Origin: Acetatifactor sp. | GTDB taxonomy: Bacteria > Bacillota > Clostridia > Lachnospirales > Lachnospiraceae | DNA: 62,292 bases | Assembly: GCA_024693365.1 (NCBI GenBank) | Contig: JAILLF010000029.1 | Span: 1-62,292 of the forward strand | Direction: 5' to 3' | Shown: positions 8,610 through 17,210 of the stretch, in pieces | Layout: each line of letters starts with the position of its first letter | Numbering within the stretch: position 1 is the first letter of the stretch | Notes under the pieces: generated by a model | What the model was told of the DNA's origin: nothing | What the model saw: only the letters and a program-made list of their open reading frames with translations | The model's database searches: none | Program-made: the position numbers and the translations under genes

Positions 8610-8816
8610 TTTTGCTGATTGTGCAATTCTGATAAAAATTCAGTTTAATCCACAAAAAAATGGTTAAAAGTGCAAAAAAGGCTTTTCAAAAAACGAAAAA
8701 TGATGTAAAATAACCTTAAGATTTTATAAATGCTAAGAAAATGAAGATGGATGATTTCTTTCATCAAGGAATATTTACAAAAAAGTAACAATTCTGTGAT
8801 ATTTTGCTAACAATTA

Positions 8817-8845
8817 TTGACAGCCGCACGCGATAGGTCTACAAT
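8817..8845 (+). promoter_or_regulatory. Main promoter of the type IV pilus operon
   Basis: TTGACA at 8817-8822, a 17-base spacer and TACAAT at 8840-8845: near-perfect housekeeping promoter. Transcription should begin near 8852, leaving a leader of about 80 bases before pilB. An 11-base palindrome AGTATAATACT (8861-8871) sits just after the start point and could bind a regulator. Confidence 0.8.
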
Positions 8846-8877
8846 CAAACTAAAGTATGTAGTATAATACTCTAGTT

Positions 8878-8926
8878 GCGGTTGCCATGACGTGAAAAAC
8901 CGGACTGGAAGTATTGGAGGAACCGC
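8878..8926 (+). promoter_or_regulatory. Possible alternative hairpins in the pilB leader
   Basis: GCGGTT (8878-8883) can pair either with AACCG at 8898-8902 or with AACCGC at 8921-8926. The second pairing encloses the pilB ribosome binding site GGAGG (8916-8920), the first leaves it free. This could be a translation switch; it is inferred from short stems only. Confidence 0.3.
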
Positions 8927-8930
8927 CACC

Positions 8931-10658
8931 ATGATGGAGCGTTGGGTCACATATTCCCGAAAAAAAAGACTTGGTGAGTTGCTGGTAGATGCCGGTGCCA
9001 TCACGCAGGAACAACTGGAAAATGGTCTGGCAGAGCAGAAAAAGAAAACTGGCCAGAAGCTCGGTGCGGTACTGATCGACATGGGCGCCATCACTGAGGA
9101 TCAGATGCTGGATGCATTGCAGAACCAGTTGGGATATCCGAGGGTTAACCTTCGAGAGTTTAAGGTGGAAGATCAGATCATTGCAATGACGGACGAGAGC
9201 TTCCTCCGAAAGAACAACATTATGCCTTTCGGCTTTAGCTCGAACAACCCGAACCTTTTGAAGCTTGCAATGTGCGATCCCCTGGACCTGAGAGCTTTGG
9301 ATGACTTTTTCCTGGTAACCGGTCATCAGGCAGAGATCTACATCGCCACCGCAGCTGACATCTCAAATGCCATCGGCCGGTACTACGGCAGCGCCGAGGC
9401 AAAGAGAATGGCGGAACAGTTCTCTAAGGAACGTGCGGAGTCCGGAAGGGGACAGTCGACAAACGAAGAAGAAAACGAAGCGTTGCAGCAGGCACCTATC
9501 GTTAAGCTGGTAACGCAGATCATTGAGCAGGCGGTTCGTAAGAGAACCTCCGATATTCACATCGAACCTTTTGAAGACGTCCTTCGAATCAGGTACCGCG
9601 TCGACGGCGTGCTTCAGCAGGAGATGGAACATAAGATGGACATTCACTCGGCCATGATTGCCCGTATCAAGATCATCTCCGGAATGGACATCGCAGAGAA
9701 GAGAAAACCTCAGGACGGTCGTGCTACCGCGATCGTTGACAGAAACGAGTACGATATCCGTGTATCCATGCTTCCCACCGTATACGGCGAGAAAGTGGTT
9801 ATGCGTTTGACTCAGAAGAAAGCATTGTCGAGAGACAAGAAGGACCTCGGCTTCCCACCTGAGGAGCTTACGAAGTTTGAAAAGATCATCAGCCGCCCGA
9901 ACGGCATCATGTTGGTTACGGGACCTACCGGTTCCGGTAAGTCAACAACGCTGTACACGGCGCTGAGCGAGCTGAATACCATCGGCGTTAACATCATCAC
10001 CGTTGAGGATCCTGTCGAGGCAAACATCTTCGGCATCAATCAGGTTCAGACGAATGAGAAGGCGGGACTTACCTTTGCAAGCGCCCTGCGTTCCATCTTG
10101 CGTCAGGACCCTGACATCATCATGATCGGTGAGATCCGTGACCAGGAGACCGCTGGAATTGCAGTAAAGGCCGCTATTACCGGTCACTTGGTTGTAAGTA
10201 CGTTGCATACGAACTCCGCTGCAAGTACGATCACCCGTCTTGCGGACATGGGAGTTGAGAATTACCTGATTGCCGATTCCGTAATCGGCGTTATCGCACA
10301 GCGTCTGGTAAGAAGGATTTGTAAGTCCTGTTGCGTGGACGCGGAAGCGGATGAGTATGAGAGACAGCTCTTGCAAATCCCTCCGACACAGGGCCCGGTA
10401 ATGATTAAGCGCCCCGGCGACAATCATAACTGCCTGGAGTGTGGCGGATCCGGCTATCACGGACGAATCGGTATTTACGAGATCATGCCTCTGTCAGCAA
10501 AGCTCAAGAGCGTTATCAGCCGCGGTGGGCTCCCGGAAGAAATTGAGAAGACCGCATTGGAAGAGGGCATGAAGACCCTGAGAATGCAAGCCATCAGCTA
10601 TGCGCTGCAGGGCATCACTTCCGTAGAAGAAGTGAAGCGCGTGACTTATGAGGAGTAA
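8931..10658 (+). CDS. pilB: Type IV pilus assembly ATPase PilB with MshEN c-di-GMP motifs
   Basis: 575 residues. This hexameric ATPase drives pilus extension at the cytoplasmic face of the membrane. The N-terminus holds two tandem 24-residue MshEN motifs (Arg13-Gln36 and Lys43-Gln66, each RLG/KLG...G...L...L..Q), which in MshE-type ATPases bind cyclic di-GMP. The core has Walker A GPTGSGKSTT (about residue 330), the Asp/His boxes, Walker B-like IIMIGEIRD, and a tetracysteine zinc site (CKSC and CLEC). GGAGG at 8916-8920 is 10 bases before the ATG at 8931; a GTG at 8892 would extend the reading frame through the leader and is less likely. First gene of the pilus operon. Confidence 0.95.
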   Translation: MMERWVTYSRKKRLGELLVDAGAITQEQLENGLAEQKKKTGQKLGAVLIDMGAITEDQMLDALQNQLGYPRVNLREFKVEDQIIAMTDESFLRKNNIMPFGFSSNNPNLLKLAMCDPLDLRALDDFFLVTGHQAEIYIATAADISNAIGRYYGSAEAKRMAEQFSKERAESGRGQSTNEEENEALQQAPIVKLVTQIIEQAVRKRTSDIHIEPFEDVLRIRYRVDGVLQQEMEHKMDIHSAMIARIKIISGMDIAEKRKPQDGRATAIVDRNEYDIRVSMLPTVYGEKVVMRLTQKKALSRDKKDLGFPPEELTKFEKIISRPNGIMLVTGPTGSGKSTTLYTALSELNTIGVNIITVEDPVEANIFGINQVQTNEKAGLTFASALRSILRQDPDIIMIGEIRDQETAGIAVKAAITGHLVVSTLHTNSAASTITRLADMGVENYLIADSVIGVIAQRLVRRICKSCCVDAEADEYERQLLQIPPTQGPVMIKRPGDNHNCLECGGSGYHGRIGIYEIMPLSAKLKSVISRGGLPEEIEKTALEEGMKTLRMQAISYALQGITSVEEVKRVTYEE

Positions 10659-10693
10659 CGCATTATAAAATAAATTATGAGGGGAAGAAACTT

Positions 10694-11755
10694 ATGAATG
10701 CATCAATTTCCAGTTTCTTAATGGTGGCAAAACAATTCGGAGCATCTGACCTGCATTTGACCGTAGGCGTTAGACCTAAGGTTCGTATCCGCGGCATCCT
10801 GCAGGAGATCGCAGTGGCTGACCGCCTGATGCCTGCTGACGTGAAGGAACTGGTGGAATCCATGTTCAAGCCTCGCCAGAAAGAAATTTTCGATAAGTAT
10901 GGTGAGGTTGACTTCGCTTACGCCGTTCCCGACATCGGCCGTTTCCGCGTAAACGCGTTTAAGCAGAGAGGTTCCTACGGCGCCGTTCTCCGTTTGGTTG
11001 GTACGGAGATTCCCGCGCCCCAGACTTTGGGTATTCCGATTTCCGTAGTAGAGCTGACCAAGAGAAAGAGAGGACTGGTTCTCGTGACCGGACCCACCGG
11101 TTCCGGTAAGTCCACGACGCTGGCTTCCCTGATCGACGTTATTAACAAGAATTACAACTCACACATTATTACGCTGGAGGATCCCATCGAGTACCTCCAC
11201 AACCACAATAAGGCGATCGTTAACCAGAGAGAGATCGGCCTTGACACCCAGAGCTATGCAAATGGTCTGAGAGCAGCGCTCCGTGAAGATCCCGACGTTA
11301 TCCTCGTAGGAGAAATGAGAGACCTGGATACCATCTCAACTGCAATTACCGCAGCCGAGACCGGACACTTGGTATTCTCCACGTTGCATACCATCGGTGC
11401 GGCGCCCACCATCGACCGTGTCATCGACGTATTCCCTCCTCACCAGCAGGACCAGATCAGAGTGCAGCTTGCATCCGTGCTTGAGTGCGTTATCTCCCAG
11501 CAGCTGTGTCCTACCGCGGACGGCAAGGGCCGCGTGGCAGCATTCGAAGTCATGCATGCAACCGCAGCTATCAGAAACCTGATTCGTGAAGCTAAGTCCC
11601 ACCAGATCGACGGCATGATCCAGACCAGTAAGAAGATGGGAATGCAGACCATGGATGATGCGTTGTTCGAACTCTATCTGAAGCACAAGATTGACGGCGC
11701 AACCTGTATCGAATTCGCCCAGGATCCTCTTGTAATGCAGGAAAAGGTTTACTAA
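10694..11755 (+). CDS. pilT: Type IV pilus retraction ATPase PilT
   Basis: 353 residues, the usual PilT length. It powers pilus depolymerisation and twitching. Walker A GPTGSGKSTTLAS (about residue 135), Walker B LVGEMRD, the His box STLHT, and the PilT-specific C-terminal AIRNLIRE segment (AAIRNLIREAKSHQI) are all present. It lacks the MshEN N-terminus and the zinc cysteines of PilB, as expected. GAGGGGAAG lies before the ATG, 35 bases after pilB. A retraction ATPase indicates a dynamic type IVa-like pilus rather than only a secretion pseudopilus. Confidence 0.95.
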   Translation: MNASISSFLMVAKQFGASDLHLTVGVRPKVRIRGILQEIAVADRLMPADVKELVESMFKPRQKEIFDKYGEVDFAYAVPDIGRFRVNAFKQRGSYGAVLRLVGTEIPAPQTLGIPISVVELTKRKRGLVLVTGPTGSGKSTTLASLIDVINKNYNSHIITLEDPIEYLHNHNKAIVNQREIGLDTQSYANGLRAALREDPDVILVGEMRDLDTISTAITAAETGHLVFSTLHTIGAAPTIDRVIDVFPPHQQDQIRVQLASVLECVISQQLCPTADGKGRVAAFEVMHATAAIRNLIREAKSHQIDGMIQTSKKMGMQTMDDALFELYLKHKIDGATCIEFAQDPLVMQEKVY

Positions 11756-11787
11756 ATCGATTTATTCATTTGTTTGGACAAATGGTT

Positions 11788-11808
11788 ACAAAAATTTGGA
11801 ATTTTTGT
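11788..11808 (+). other. Short A/T hairpin between pilT and pilC
   Basis: ACAAAAATT (11788-11796) pairs with AATTTTTGT (11800-11808). The stem is weak and has no T-run. It lies in the 141-base gap before pilC and may mark an RNA processing or partial termination point. Confidence 0.35.
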
Positions 11809-11896
11809 TAAGAAATTGTAAATAATCCCTAAAATACTTCCCCGGATGAACCGATATACATTTTGAAGGGGTAACAGCTTGAAAGGATGAACTGGA

Positions 11897-13105
11897 ATGG
11901 CTACTTACAAGTATGAGATCATCGACCCCAATGGCAAACATAAAAGAGGTACGATCGACGCCAATGATGAGATGACCGCGAGACAAACCCTAAAGACCGA
12001 CGGAAGCACTTTGGTATCCATCGGCATGGCGGGTGCCCTCGACAAGGAAATCGACATACAGATTGGCGCTCCCGTAAAGCCCAAAGAGCTTGCCGTTTTC
12101 TGCAACATGTTCAAATCCATCTTGGCAGCCGGCGTTACCATCATCGAAGCACTCGGAATGTTGGCGGAGCAGACGGAGAACAAGAGATTTAAGGCCGTGA
12201 TCGAAGAAGTGCACGACGACGTGCAAAAGGGTGAAACACTTTCGAGTGCATTTGGCAAGCACCCGAAGTACTTCCCTGAAATGATGGTTCAGATGGCTAA
12301 CGCGGGCGAAGCTTCCGGTTCCCTGGAAACTTCCTTCGCAAGACTTTCCACTCACTTTGAAAAAGACGCTCACTTAAAGGCGTTGATTGCAAAGTCCATG
12401 GTTTACCCGATTATCTTGATTTGCGTTATCGTAGGCGTAGTCATTCTGATGATGACAGTCATTGTGCCTCAGTTCACCTCGACCTTTGATGACATCGGAG
12501 CAGAGCTCCCCGGAATCACAAAGGCAGTTATGGCCGTTAGTGATTTTATAAGAAATTACTGGTGGATTGGACTTATTATCATTGCATCGATTTTCGTTTT
12601 CTTAAAGGCGTTTAAGAAAACGGAAAGAGGAGCGTTGCTCTTCGGAAAGATTATGTTACATGCGCCGCTGTTCGGCAACCTTACCGTAAAGTCGGCATCG
12701 GCAAGACTTACCCGTACTTTGAGTACTTTGATTTCTTCCGGTATGGCACTGGTGGAAGCCATTCACATCTCCGGAAAGATTATGACAAATGAAGTAGTAA
12801 AAAGGGCAATGTTTAAGGCAGAAGAGGACGTAACGCAGGGCTTCCCGCTTTCCGTTCCTCTGATGGAAGCGGAAGTATTTCCCATTATGGTTCCTCAGAT
12901 GGTTAAGATCGGTGAGGAAACAGGTAGCTTGGAGGAAATGCTTTCTAAGATTGCAGATTACTATGATGAAGAAGTGGAAATCGCAACCGAGGCATTGGTT
13001 GCTGCAATGGAACCTTTGATCATCATCGTAATGGCAGGAACCGTCGTTCCCATCATTTTGGCAGTGCTTATGCCCATGTTTAGTTTGTACAGTGCTCTTG
13101 GTTAA
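11897..13105 (+). CDS. pilC: Type IV pilus inner-membrane platform protein PilC (GspF family)
   Basis: 402 residues. It is the membrane core protein that couples PilB/PilT to pilin subunits. Two homologous GspF helical domains are visible (about residues 65-190 and 270-390), the first with ELAVFCNMFKSILAAGVTI and the second with RLTRTLSTLISSGMALVEA. Membrane segments follow each domain (about 165-190, 215-235 and 370-395). The repeated GE-SGSLE motifs (NAGEASGSLET and KIGEETGSLEE) are characteristic. GAAAGGATG lies before the ATG. Confidence 0.95.
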   Translation: MATYKYEIIDPNGKHKRGTIDANDEMTARQTLKTDGSTLVSIGMAGALDKEIDIQIGAPVKPKELAVFCNMFKSILAAGVTIIEALGMLAEQTENKRFKAVIEEVHDDVQKGETLSSAFGKHPKYFPEMMVQMANAGEASGSLETSFARLSTHFEKDAHLKALIAKSMVYPIILICVIVGVVILMMTVIVPQFTSTFDDIGAELPGITKAVMAVSDFIRNYWWIGLIIIASIFVFLKAFKKTERGALLFGKIMLHAPLFGNLTVKSASARLTRTLSTLISSGMALVEAIHISGKIMTNEVVKRAMFKAEEDVTQGFPLSVPLMEAEVFPIMVPQMVKIGEETGSLEEMLSKIADYYDEEVEIATEALVAAMEPLIIIVMAGTVVPIILAVLMPMFSLYSALG

Positions 13106-13192
13106 TGAGCAAATCAATTTCGGTTATCTTGCCCGGGCCATGAACGGGTTTGATGATAATAAACAATTTAATTTCCAAGGAGGATGATTCAA

Positions 13193-13669
13193 ATGAAAAA
13201 GTTAAACAACAAAGGTTTCTCGCTGGTTGAGCTGATCATCGTTATCGCTATTATGGCAATCCTGGTTGGCGTAGTTGGTACTCAGGTTATCCCTTACCTT
13301 GAGAACTCCAGAAAGGCTAAGGATCAGCAGATCCTGAGCGCATGGAATACCGCAGCTGTATCTGCATACTCCACTGAAGCGGCTAATTTGAATGCAGGTG
13401 CTACCTATACCATCACGATTGCCGATGGCACGGCTGTTGCAGCTAGTTCTTCCGTTACTCCTGATGCTGGTACCGCTAAGTTAGAGGCTACCTTTAATGC
13501 ACTTACTGAAATCCCTACTGCTGGTTATGACTTTGATGATATGGCTTCCAAGGCTGGTAAGAGCATTAGCCAGGTTGTAATTACTGTTAATGGCGCGAGC
13601 GGACAGGTTGTTACCGTTACCACTTGTAGCGATGCTAAGTACAGCTTCGATCCCATCGAGAACAAGTAA
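13193..13669 (+). CDS. pilA: Major type IV pilin
   Basis: 158 residues. It has a class III prepilin leader of seven residues: cleavage after Gly in NNKG|FSLVE, with the conserved Glu at mature position 5, then a hydrophobic helix (VELIIVIAIMAILVGVVG) that forms the fibre core. The remaining roughly 115 residues are small and rich in Ala and Thr, with one Cys near the end (TTCSDAKY), so there is no disulfide loop. The ATG at 13193 follows AAGGAGG; the ATG at 13184 overlaps that site and is rejected. Its short simple form, place after pilC and strong ribosome binding site make it the likely major subunit. Confidence 0.9.
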   Translation: MKKLNNKGFSLVELIIVIAIMAILVGVVGTQVIPYLENSRKAKDQQILSAWNTAAVSAYSTEAANLNAGATYTITIADGTAVAASSSVTPDAGTAKLEATFNALTEIPTAGYDFDDMASKAGKSISQVVITVNGASGQVVTVTTCSDAKYSFDPIENK

Positions 13670-13702
13670 TTTGTTGAGCTAATTGCTTCTTGGAGATAAA
13701 AC

Positions 13703-14458
13703 ATGACTACTTTGGCTCTGGAGTTAATTCTTGCGTGTTTCACTGGAATGATGGTTGGAATATCTGTAAACTTCTTCATTAGTTACTTTTTGAAGAAATT
13801 GCAGTGTGGAAATCAGTATTTCTGTAAGGCGTGCAAAACAGAGCCAAAGTGGTATGATAAAATCTCCGCAGTATCATTCTTATTACTAAAAGGCAGATGC
13901 CGCTCCTGCGGAGCGAAGGCAAATAAAAGGTTTCCCTTTGTGGAACTGATGAATGGCATATTATACGTGATCGTTATCATGGCGAACGGTGTAAACGTTG
14001 AAAGCCTTCTCTATTGCCTTATGACGTCTGCCTTTTTGGTAATAAGCACGGTAGATGAGAACACGTTAGAGATTCCGCTTCCTTGCAACGTATTTGTTGG
14101 AGGGATTGGAATCCTTATGTGCGTTTTGGATTTTTCAAATATTTTAAACCGGGTTCTTGGATTTGCAATTATTGGCGTTGTTTTATTTTTGCTCTATGCA
14201 TTGTCAAAGGGTGCGGCCATTGGCGGCGGAGACGTAAAGCTGATGGCGGCCGTTGGCCTGATCCTTGGGTGGAAGAAGGTGATCTTGGCCTTCTTGCTTG
14301 GATGTATTATTGGTTCCGTGTGCCACGTGACCAGAATGAAGATATCCAAGGCAGAACGCGTTTTGGCAATGGGACCGTACCTTTGTATTGGATCTTTCCT
14401 ATGTGCCCTTTGGGGAGATCAAATGATCAAGTGGTATTTGGGGCTGATGGGATTATAA
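13703..14458 (+). CDS. pilD: Prepilin leader peptidase / N-methyltransferase PilD
   Basis: 251 residues, a polytopic membrane protein. It removes the leader of the prepilins encoded around it and methylates the new N-terminus. The cytoplasmic zinc loop of the methylating half has two CxxC pairs (CKAC about residue 47 and CRSC about 72). The two catalytic aspartates of the aspartyl protease half are in STVDENT (about 117) and GGGDVKLMAAVG (about 177). About seven hydrophobic helices follow the usual layout. It lies in the same operon as the pilins, 33 bases after pilA. Confidence 0.95.
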   Translation: MTTLALELILACFTGMMVGISVNFFISYFLKKLQCGNQYFCKACKTEPKWYDKISAVSFLLLKGRCRSCGAKANKRFPFVELMNGILYVIVIMANGVNVESLLYCLMTSAFLVISTVDENTLEIPLPCNVFVGGIGILMCVLDFSNILNRVLGFAIIGVVLFLLYALSKGAAIGGGDVKLMAAVGLILGWKKVILAFLLGCIIGSVCHVTRMKISKAERVLAMGPYLCIGSFLCALWGDQMIKWYLGLMGL

Positions 14459-14483
14459 AGGAAATTTGTATTTTCCTTTTCTG

Positions 14484-14523
14484 ATTTCCTAAAGAGGGTG
14501 GGGATCTTACTCATTTAGGAAAT
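14484..14523 (+). other. Hairpin between pilD and pilM-pilN
   Basis: A perfect 10-bp stem, 14484-14493 with 14514-14523, with a 20-base loop lies in the pilD-pilM gap (14459-14562). There is no T-run, so termination is not expected. It could protect the upstream pilin message or slow read-through into the assembly genes. Confidence 0.5.
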
Positions 14524-14562
14524 GAGAAAAGGAAGGCACAAAACATAAAGGAGAATACATCT

Positions 14563-16371
14563 ATGGCGAAAAAAGTATTAAGTATCCAGACTGGTATCTG
14601 GTGGACAAAGGTGGCACTGATGGAGTACGGGACAAAGCATCCCAGAGTACTCGACGTATTTACCTTCCGTTCTCCGGACAATTCCGTGGAGGATGGTTAC
14701 ATCCGAGAGAGAGAGAGCCTTGCCAACCAGCTTCGCGCTGAGCTTTCCAAGCGTAAGATCTCTGAGAGAAAGGTAATCTTCTCCATCAACTCTGCAAAGG
14801 TAGTCTCCAGAGAGGTTATGATTCCGAAGGTAAGCGGCAGGCAGCTGAAGACCCTCGCCATGGAGCAGGCAAGAGAGAACTTCCCCATGGATATTGCAAG
14901 CTATACCATCAGCTACGCAAAGATGGGCATGCTTGACGGTGATCCGAAGCAACAGATGAAGCTTCTGCTTCTTGCAGTTCCTGACAACCTGCTTTCCAAC
15001 TACGTACAGTTTGCGGAGCTCTGCGGCCTTGAAATTGAGACCTTTGAGTACATGGGCAACTGTGCAATGCAGTTCATTGCAAAGAACTTTATTGAGGACT
15101 CCGTGATCGTGCAGCTTGAGGAGCGTTCCACGATCGTGTCCATCGTAAAGGATAATAAGCTTGTATTCCAGCGCGTGGCACCTCACGGCTATGACTCCAC
15201 GATCGTGGCAGCCATGGATCATCCCGTATTGGGACTGAAAGAGGATCAACAGGCGTTTGAATTCCTGTGCGCAAATAACGTTACCAGAGACAAGCCCAAG
15301 GCAGAAGCATTCCCTGACAGCGTGATCGCAGATCCGGAAGAGAGATTGTATGCCCTTCAGCAGGCATATGAGGCCATTAAGGAATCCATGGATTATCACG
15401 TAAGGATCGTGGTATCTGCATTGGAGTTCTATCAGAATCAGTACAAGACGCCTCTTCGCGGTACGCTTCACCTGATCGGCGACGGCATGCGCATTCAGGG
15501 CATGATCAAGAGCTTTGACTCCAAGATCAACATTGAAGTGGAAAAGGGCGATTATCTGTCCCTCGTTAAGATGGATAAGAGAACCGCCGCAAGTGGACTG
15601 GTTGCGGGAGAGAGTCTTGGCCTTCTTTCCATCATGGGTGCCGTAATTGAGCCCATGAACATCACTCCGAAGGAGTTGGCAGATAAGGCAAACAAGAGAA
15701 ATACCACAAAGATTGCTTCCGGTATATTTGTAGTTTCCGTATTGGCCAGTCTTGCTCTGGTGGGAACGGCGTACTTAAGAAAATCTAAGGCAGAGCAGAC
15801 TCAAAAGGAATTGAAAGCCCGCATTGAAGAACTGTCGCCGGTTCAGAAGATTTATGACGAGAATGTGTTTTACAGAAACAGATATAATGAATATGCTTCT
15901 TTTGACAGGATGTCAAACACGCAAAATGAAAAATTGTCTCAGCTGATTGATGATTTGGAAAGGATTTTCCCGACTTACGTAAGAATCAGGAACATGTCTG
16001 CTCAGGATGGTCACATTGCTTTGACGATGGAAAGCGACATGAAGATGACGATTGCTCAGATGCTCTTAAACATGAGAGAACTTGATTATGTTACAAATTT
16101 GAGCATTCCTAATATTTCCAGGGAGATCGATGAGGAACAAAAGCGACTTGACATTGAAGCGGGCATTTATGTCCTGCCTGGCACGGAGCTTCTGGATGAA
16201 TTTGGCAATCCGATAGAAACGGAAACAACAGTTGCTGAAGGCAGCGAGGGAGAAGAAGGTGAAACGGAAGAGGAGAAGGTATACGGCTACGGCGAAGATC
16301 CTTATGGTAAGTGGAACTACACTCTTTCATTTGACCTGATTGATCCTGTTGTGGAAACCATTGCACAATAA
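14563..16371 (+). CDS. Fused PilM-PilN pilus alignment protein
   Basis: 602 residues. Residues 1 to about 370 resemble PilM, the actin-like cytoplasmic ATPase (opening strand KVLSIQTGIWWTKVALME, phosphate loops VQLEERSTIVSIV and LIGDGMRIQGM). Residues about 383-408 are a single membrane segment, followed by a coiled coil and an extracytoplasmic domain with NTQNEKLSQLIDDLERIFP, as in PilN. In Proteobacteria these are two proteins that bind through a short PilN N-terminal peptide; here they are one chain. The end is an acidic Glu/Gly-rich tail before a last conserved beta segment. GGAGAA precedes the ATG. Followed 22 bases later by PilO, the known partner of PilN. Confidence 0.85.
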   Translation: MAKKVLSIQTGIWWTKVALMEYGTKHPRVLDVFTFRSPDNSVEDGYIRERESLANQLRAELSKRKISERKVIFSINSAKVVSREVMIPKVSGRQLKTLAMEQARENFPMDIASYTISYAKMGMLDGDPKQQMKLLLLAVPDNLLSNYVQFAELCGLEIETFEYMGNCAMQFIAKNFIEDSVIVQLEERSTIVSIVKDNKLVFQRVAPHGYDSTIVAAMDHPVLGLKEDQQAFEFLCANNVTRDKPKAEAFPDSVIADPEERLYALQQAYEAIKESMDYHVRIVVSALEFYQNQYKTPLRGTLHLIGDGMRIQGMIKSFDSKINIEVEKGDYLSLVKMDKRTAASGLVAGESLGLLSIMGAVIEPMNITPKELADKANKRNTTKIASGIFVVSVLASLALVGTAYLRKSKAEQTQKELKARIEELSPVQKIYDENVFYRNRYNEYASFDRMSNTQNEKLSQLIDDLERIFPTYVRIRNMSAQDGHIALTMESDMKMTIAQMLLNMRELDYVTNLSIPNISREIDEEQKRLDIEAGIYVLPGTELLDEFGNPIETETTVAEGSEGEEGETEEEKVYGYGEDPYGKWNYTLSFDLIDPVVETIAQ

Positions 16372-16393
16372 AGAAGGATAAGGAGATAACGAC

Positions 16394-17095
16394 ATGAAAA
16401 AAATAAGCATAACAGATTCTGAAAAAAAGTTATTATTTATCGTTCTTGCAATCGGTATTCTTGCGGCTGCCTATTTCTTTGGATTTACAAAGCTGAATGA
16501 ACAAGCTGCGGTCATTGAAGCCAGCAACGTACAGGATGAAGCAACGAAGACACAATTGGAAGGCATGGTTGCCAGACAGGCGGAAACAGAGAGGGAGACG
16601 GAAGGCTTCAAGCAGGGAATTAAGGACGTTATCGCAAAATACCCTAGCTTGATTCCTCAGGAAAAGGGCATTTACCTGGTTCAACAGGCGCAGGACATCG
16701 TGAATTTTGACGTATCGGCGATCAATTTTAAGCTCAGAAACCATGCGCAGAGCTTTAGCGGTGAAAATGCACCTGCAGGTAAGTATGATCTTTTGGTTGT
16801 AACCTTTAACTCCAATTACGATCAGTTCAAGGAATTATTGAAATATATTGCTGCTTTCCCTGACAGATCTACGTTGCCCGCAATAAATGTCGCTTATGAT
16901 GAGATGTCTGGGAATTTAAAAGGAAATATCAATTATAAGATGTTTTATCTTGAAAATTCCGGCAAGGCATATGAGGAGTTCCCTCCGACCGAGATCCCTT
17001 CCGGAAAGGCAGGTATTTTCTATCCAGGGGATTGGTATCCTCTTAAGGACTTAGAAGATGCATTAGAAGAGGCTGCAGAATTGCAGGAACAGTAA
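16394..17095 (+). CDS. pilO: PilO-like pilus alignment protein
   Basis: 233 residues. A short cytoplasmic start, one membrane helix (about residues 14-32, LFIVLAIGILAAAYFFGF), a coiled coil (about 35-75) and an extracytoplasmic ferredoxin-like domain (about 90-185, with DLLVVTFNSNYDQFKELLKYIAAFPDRSTLPAI in pieces) match PilO. The TFNSNYDQFKELL pattern with F-P-R downstream is typical. It should pair with the PilN part of the preceding fusion. The C-terminal 40 residues are proline- and acid-rich. A GC-rich hairpin follows the stop. Confidence 0.8.
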   Translation: MKKISITDSEKKLLFIVLAIGILAAAYFFGFTKLNEQAAVIEASNVQDEATKTQLEGMVARQAETERETEGFKQGIKDVIAKYPSLIPQEKGIYLVQQAQDIVNFDVSAINFKLRNHAQSFSGENAPAGKYDLLVVTFNSNYDQFKELLKYIAAFPDRSTLPAINVAYDEMSGNLKGNINYKMFYLENSGKAYEEFPPTEIPSGKAGIFYPGDWYPLKDLEDALEEAAELQEQ

Positions 17096-17106
17096 AAAAT
17101 CATTTT

Positions 17107-17132
17107 GGGCCGCCAAAAAATTATGGCGGCCC
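17107..17132 (+). other. GC-rich hairpin after pilO
   Basis: GGGCCGCCA (17107-17115) pairs with TGGCGGCCC (17124-17132). It is followed by TATAAATGTTT, not a proper T-run, so at most a weak terminator. It separates the assembly genes from the minor pilin genes and could set a lower level for the latter. Confidence 0.55.
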
Positions 17133-17210
17133 TATAAATGTTTGGGGAAAACCATCCGATATAATTATCGTAGACTAGAATGAGTTATTGGTTCTTTGGA
17201 GGAAACGGAT

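Noticed and set aside
8683..8711. Second promoter TTTTCA-17-TAAAAT upstream of the pilus operon
   Set aside because: The -35 is poor and the region is so A/T-rich that such matches arise by chance; the 8817 promoter is far better.
8610..8930. c-di-GMP riboswitch before the pilus operon
   Set aside because: Looked for the GEMM-type conserved core because pilus operons in some Clostridia have one; no matching core found in the A/T-rich region or in the short leader.
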